Origin: Acidobacteriota bacterium
Lineage (GTDB): Bacteria > Acidobacteriota > Vicinamibacteria > Vicinamibacterales > UBA2999
Reading direction: 5' to 3'
Assembly (NCBI GenBank): GCA_016789705.1
Contig: JAEUQR010000110.1
Span: forward strand, 1 to 44,268
Length of the DNA: 44,268 nucleotides
The notes under the pieces: model-generated
Told to the model about the DNA's origin: nothing
Seen by the model: the letters and a program-made list of their open reading frames with translations, nothing else
Databases searched by the model: none
Made by a program: the position numbers and the translations under genes
Shown: piece after piece, positions 40,869 to 44,268 of the stretch
Position numbering within the stretch: the stretch's first letter is position 1
How the letters are laid out: each line of letters starts with the position of its first letter

Positions 40869-43124
40869 CTAGAACTTCACCGAGTACACCAGACGGAACT
40901 GCCGGCCCATCTCGGGCACGACGTCCTTCAGGAAGTTCAGGTGGTTGCGATAGAGGCGGTCGGTGGCGTTGTCGAGGCGCGCCGTCACCGTCTGCAGGGT
41001 GCGGCCCGACTGCACCGAGTAGGTGGCGTAGAACCGGAACAGGCCGTAGCCGGCCGTTTCCGTCTCGCTGCCGAACACGCGGTCCTGCCGCGCCACGGCG
41101 GTGGCGTTGCCGCCCACTTCGAGGCGGCCGGTCGTGTAGCGCAGACCGGCCATCAGGCGCTGCGGCGGGATACGCGGCAGCGGCTCGCCGTCGCTCGTGC
41201 GCTCCGCGCGCACGAGGTCGTAGGTGAACTCGGCGCCCAGCCGCTCGGTGAGCGTGACGTCGGCGTGGGCTTCGACGCCCCAGAGCGTGGCGTCCGCGCC
41301 GTTGTACTCGGCGAACGGGAACTCGCCTTCGTGGCCGTGCCCCTCTTCACCTTCTTCGCCTTCTTCGTGTTCGACGCCGAAACGGGCGTCGAACTCTTCT
41401 TCCCGCTCCTCGAACTCCTCTTCGGTGAGCGGGCTGCGGAAGATGAAGTCGTTGATGGCGTTGCGGAAGAAGGTCAGTTCGCCGCGCACGCGCGACGAGC
41501 GCGCGCGCAGCGACACGTCGAAGCCGAGGGCGCGTTCCGACTTCAGGTCGGGGTTGCCGATCTCGAAGGTCAGATTGCCGGGGTGCGGGCCGAAGAAGTA
41601 GAGCTCTTCGAGCGCCGGGTTGCGGGCGGCGCGTGCGAGGCTGGCCGCGATGACGAAGTTGTCGTTGGCGGCCCTCGGCCGGATGAGCGCGCCAACCGAG
41701 CCCGAGAACTCCGTGAAGTCGCGCGCCGGCAGCCCGGCCTGCGGCTCGAAGCTCGTGCGATCGACACGGCCACCGAACTGCAGGCTGAAATGCGGCCACG
41801 TCAGCTCTTCGTAGAGGAACGCGGCGGCCGTCTGCTGATCCACCGGCGGCGACAGCGCCTCAGCGCCCTCAGCACTGAACTCGCGGTTCAGGAACCACCC
41901 GCCGATCGAGCCAGCGAGGCGCCCGGCCGGCTTGTGCGAGAGCAGCAGTTCCCCTTCCACCGTGTTGTTCCTGAACTGCGTGCCCACTTCCTCGCCCTCG
42001 AGTTCCGAGTGCGTGTAGCGGCGCACGCCGAGTGTGGCGCGATACGAGGTGAGCACGCCGTCGAGGCCCTGGCCGCCGGCGCGGGCCGAAAACGCGTGGC
42101 GCTTCGGCGTGAGGCTGATCTCGCCCTCTTCGAGCACGGGCACGCCGTACTTGGTGTCGTCGTAGCCGTAGCTCACGCCGGCGTACTGACGGTCGCCCGT
42201 CCAGGAGCCGCCGACGTTCATGAAGCCGCTGCGCGACTGCGAGTTCTCGACCTCGCCGTCGGGCGTGTTGTAGCTGTCGGCCCGCTGACCGCCGCCGCCG
42301 AGGTGCAGGGCGAACTTTCCGTTGCCCACGTGCACGTCGCCGGCGCCGCCGGCCGGCGTGGAGTTGCTGCCGAGGTTCAGCGTGAACGAGCCCGTGGGCG
42401 CCGTGACCTTCTCGGTCGGGATCTGGTCGGTGACGATGTTCACGAGGCCGCCGATCGCGTTGGCGCCGTAAAGCAGCGTCGCCGGGCCGCGCACGACTTC
42501 GATGCGCTGCGCCGAGGCGGGATTCACGGGTACGCCGTGGTCACCCGACTGGCTCGAAAGGTCGCCCATGCGCTGGCCGTCCTGCAGCACGAGCACGCGG
42601 TCGCCGTCGAGGCCGCGGATGACCGGACGCGCCGGGCCGGGCCCGAGTGACCGCATCTGCACGCCGGGCTGATACTGCAAGGTCGCGCCGATGGTGTCCT
42701 GCAGTTCGCGCTGCAGCTCTTCGTTCGAAAGCACCGAGGTGGGCTGGAACGACTCGAACTGCGGCCGCGGATTGGGGCTGACGGACAGCACCTCGGCGAA
42801 GTGCAGGTCGAGGTCGACCTCGAGGTCGAGCGTGGCGCCGCTCGCGCCGACGGTCACCTCGGTGCGGCGGCTGCTGTAGCCCTCGGCACGCACGGAGACG
42901 TGATAGTCACCCGCGGGGATGTTGTCGAAGGTGTAAGTGCCGTCGGCCCCGGTGCGGGCCTCGCGCCGGAGTTCCTCGACGACCACGGCCGCGCCGGCCA
43001 TCGCGTCGCCGCCGGCGCGGGTGACCTTGCCGGTCAAGGCCGACTGCGCCTGCGCCGGCAGCGCGGTCGAGACGAGGGCGGCCATGGCCAGCAGCAGTGT
43101 CTTCATCAGGGTCAGGTGACGCAC
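40869..43124 (-). CDS. ZnuD-like TonB-dependent receptor with acidic/His-rich segment
   Basis: A 751-residue outer-membrane receptor. The GTG at 43124 is supported by GGAGG 8 nt upstream. After the signal peptide (ending ALPAQAQ) comes a CarboxypepD_reg-like domain (LTGKVTRAGGDAMAGAAVVV). The plug has RPVIRGLDGDRVLVLQDGQR, GDLSSQSGDHGVPVNP and RIEVVRGPATLLYGANAIGG. The plug sequence, the barrel end DRLYRNHLNFLKDVVPEMGRQF and an acidic/His segment at residues 564-603 (for example VEHEEGEEGEEGHGHEGE) resemble ZnuD, the zinc receptor of Neisseria and relatives. Zinc or another divalent metal is the likely cargo; direct evidence is lacking. The M28 gene follows on the same strand. Confidence 0.9.
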   Translation of the reverse strand: MRHLTLMKTLLLAMAALVSTALPAQAQSALTGKVTRAGGDAMAGAAVVVEELRREARTGADGTYTFDNIPAGDYHVSVRAEGYSSRRTEVTVGASGATLDLEVDLDLHFAEVLSVSPNPRPQFESFQPTSVLSNEELQRELQDTIGATLQYQPGVQMRSLGPGPARPVIRGLDGDRVLVLQDGQRMGDLSSQSGDHGVPVNPASAQRIEVVRGPATLLYGANAIGGLVNIVTDQIPTEKVTAPTGSFTLNLGSNSTPAGGAGDVHVGNGKFALHLGGGGQRADSYNTPDGEVENSQSRSGFMNVGGSWTGDRQYAGVSYGYDDTKYGVPVLEEGEISLTPKRHAFSARAGGQGLDGVLTSYRATLGVRRYTHSELEGEEVGTQFRNNTVEGELLLSHKPAGRLAGSIGGWFLNREFSAEGAEALSPPVDQQTAAAFLYEELTWPHFSLQFGGRVDRTSFEPQAGLPARDFTEFSGSVGALIRPRAANDNFVIAASLARAARNPALEELYFFGPHPGNLTFEIGNPDLKSERALGFDVSLRARSSRVRGELTFFRNAINDFIFRSPLTEEEFEEREEEFDARFGVEHEEGEEGEEGHGHEGEFPFAEYNGADATLWGVEAHADVTLTERLGAEFTYDLVRAERTSDGEPLPRIPPQRLMAGLRYTTGRLEVGGNATAVARQDRVFGSETETAGYGLFRFYATYSVQSGRTLQTVTARLDNATDRLYRNHLNFLKDVVPEMGRQFRLVYSVKF

Positions 43125-43149
43125 GATCGGAACCTCCAGTAACCGGCCT

Positions 43150-43179
43150 AGCGTAGTGGTCGGACCGCCGCCTTACCAA
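43150..43179 (-). promoter_or_regulatory. Promoter of the ZnuD-like receptor: TTGGTA - 18 bp - TACGCT
   Basis: On the minus strand TTGGTA (43174-43179) and TACGCT (43150-43155) are 18 bp apart, leaving a short leader that holds GGAGG at 43133-43137. I find no recognisable Zur box. Confidence 0.4.
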
Positions 43180-43260
43180 CGGCTGTCCCGCGAACAGACG
43201 TTCCAGGCCAATGAGTGGCGAGCGGCGGCCGACGAACGGTGCGCGTTCCCGCCGAGGCAG

Positions 43261-44268
43261 CTACAGGGCAGCGCGCCGGGCCACGACCAGCGCGGCGGCA
43301 CCGGCGACCCAGACGGCCATGACGGCCAGGGCCCCGGTGAGATCACCGGCCTCGCCGTCGTCCCGATGGTCGTGCCTCGGCGCCGCCTGCCAGTTCACCG
43401 CCGAGAGGGGCGCCTCGTCGAACACGATCGGGAAGAAGTGCTGCTTGAGGCGCTCGTGGTAGGCGCCGACCGATTCCAGGTAGCCGAGGTGCGCCGGAAG
43501 GTCCGTGCGCGCCGTCCGGTCGAACGCGGCCTGCACGAGCGCCGGCGGCACGAGCGGCCACCAGCGGCTCACCCAGCCGTGTCGCGCGCGCAGCGTGTCG
43601 AAGTACGACGCCGCCGCGGCGGCCGCGGCGTCGTCGCCACGCTGCTGCATGGCGTAGTACCAGGCGTTCGAGTAGCGGTTGGTCGGCACCGGCACGTCTT
43701 TCCACTGCGGATACCGCGCATAGAAGGCGGCCATCGTCTCGCCCACGGGACGGTCCCAGCTCCGGTGGTAGCCGTGCCGCTGCTGCACGGTGAGCTCGAG
43801 GGCTTCGCGCGCCGGGAAACGTGCCGCCCCCGCCGTGGTCACGAGCGCGGGCCCGACGACGACCCAGAGCACCCACAGGCCGAGCATCACGAGCGCATTG
43901 ACGTCCGACGCGCGGCCGAGGAGTGCCACGACGGCGGCGGCCATCGCCCAGACAGCGAGGTAGGCGAACGCCACGAGCGGCACGACCACGACGCGGGCGT
44001 CGAGCGGCGCGCCCACGAGGAGGGGCGCCGCCGCCGTCGTGCCGACGACGAGCGCGGCCACGACCGCGAAGCGCACGCCGAGCTTGAGCGCCAGCATCCG
44101 CAGCGCCGACACCGGTTCGGCCCGCACGAGCGGCCACGTGCCGGCTTCACGTTCCGACGAGACGACATCATGACAGACGGCGATGACGAGGAGCGGCGCC
44201 AGCGCAATGAGGACGAAGGCGAAGTCGAAGGCGCCGAGCGCCGCGAGCAGCGGGCTCGTGATGTCGGC
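43261..44268 (-). CDS. DUF3526-type ABC-2 permease, N-terminus beyond window (partial)
   Basis: The C-terminal 335 residues of an inner-membrane permease; the frame is open at the window edge (ADITSPLLAALGAFDFAF...). It shows hydrophobic segments near the cut end, with VIAVCHDVVSSEREAGTWPL, the ABC-2/DUF3526 junction motif. Further segments include VVAALVVGTTAAAPLLVG and AVVALLGRASDVNALVMLG. A large extracytoplasmic part follows (RHGYHRSWDRPVGETMAAFYARYP, WKDVPVPTNRYSNAWYYAMQQ), then a last helix before the C-terminus RRAAL. DUF3526 permeases usually sit next to an ABC ATPase and a second permease, expected upstream outside this window. Substrate unknown. Confidence 0.85.
   Translation of the reverse strand, partial: ADITSPLLAALGAFDFAFVLIALAPLLVIAVCHDVVSSEREAGTWPLVRAEPVSALRMLALKLGVRFAVVAALVVGTTAAAPLLVGAPLDARVVVVPLVAFAYLAVWAMAAAVVALLGRASDVNALVMLGLWVLWVVVGPALVTTAGAARFPAREALELTVQQRHGYHRSWDRPVGETMAAFYARYPQWKDVPVPTNRYSNAWYYAMQQRGDDAAAAAAASYFDTLRARHGWVSRWWPLVPPALVQAAFDRTARTDLPAHLGYLESVGAYHERLKQHFFPIVFDEAPLSAVNWQAAPRHDHRDDGEAGDLTGALAVMAVWVAGAAALVVARRAAL

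Overview
The window is a G+C-rich bacterial chromosome segment, densely coding, with no tRNA, rRNA, CRISPR array, phage gene or transposase that I can see. The gene content suggests Acidobacteriota, probably a Vicinamibacteria-type genome. The signs are duplicated MacB/FtsX-type 'ADOP' permeases, five TonB-dependent receptors that all carry an N-terminal CarboxypepD_reg-like domain, a DUF5916 protein, many secreted peptidases, and DUF6702 with a HupE/UreJ_2 protein. The lineage is inferred from gene families, not from a marker gene.

Layout. 1-4292 (minus): a secreted alpha/beta hydrolase followed by two ADOP permeases, the last cut by the window edge. 4437-5207 (minus): a two-domain VOC protein. 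5513-10164 (plus): a TonB siderophore-type receptor and a DUF5916 outer-membrane protein, probably one operon. 10377-17618: a DUF885 protein, a NicX/M29-like protein, a CocE/S15 hydrolase, an exported DsrE-like protein, a DUF418 membrane protein and a DUF2911 protein. 17835-26315: a metal-chelate uptake island with substrate-binding protein 1, FecCD permease 1 and an ATPase on plus, receptor A on minus, then FecCD permease 2 and substrate-binding protein 2 on plus. 26481-32646: receptor B, an M1 peptidase and DUF6702, converging on a HupE/UreJ_2 gene across a large inverted repeat. 32691-36470: a HAD acid phosphatase, receptor C behind a striking AT-rich palindrome, and a DinB protein. 36547-43124: an M16 peptidase, an M28 peptidase and a ZnuD-like receptor with an acidic/His-rich stretch. 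43261-44268 (minus): the C-terminal part of a DUF3526 ABC-2 type permease.

The common theme is an envelope that degrades peptides and esters outside the cytoplasm (S9-like, S15, M1, M16, M28 and possibly DUF885) and imports metal chelates through TonB receptors and FecCD-type ABC transporters. Only one ATPase accompanies two permease/binding-protein pairs.

The most unexpected pattern is regulatory. At least nine genes have a -10-like TANNNT hexamer exactly 6 or 7 nt before the start codon and no Shine-Dalgarno, which is the arrangement expected for leaderless mRNAs. Other genes have a clear GGAGG-type site instead. Several receptor genes also have conspicuous palindromes or leader structures upstream: 33483-33512, 23811-23831, 26365-26434, and an identical 18-nt initiation block shared by 17823-17840 and 23795-23812.
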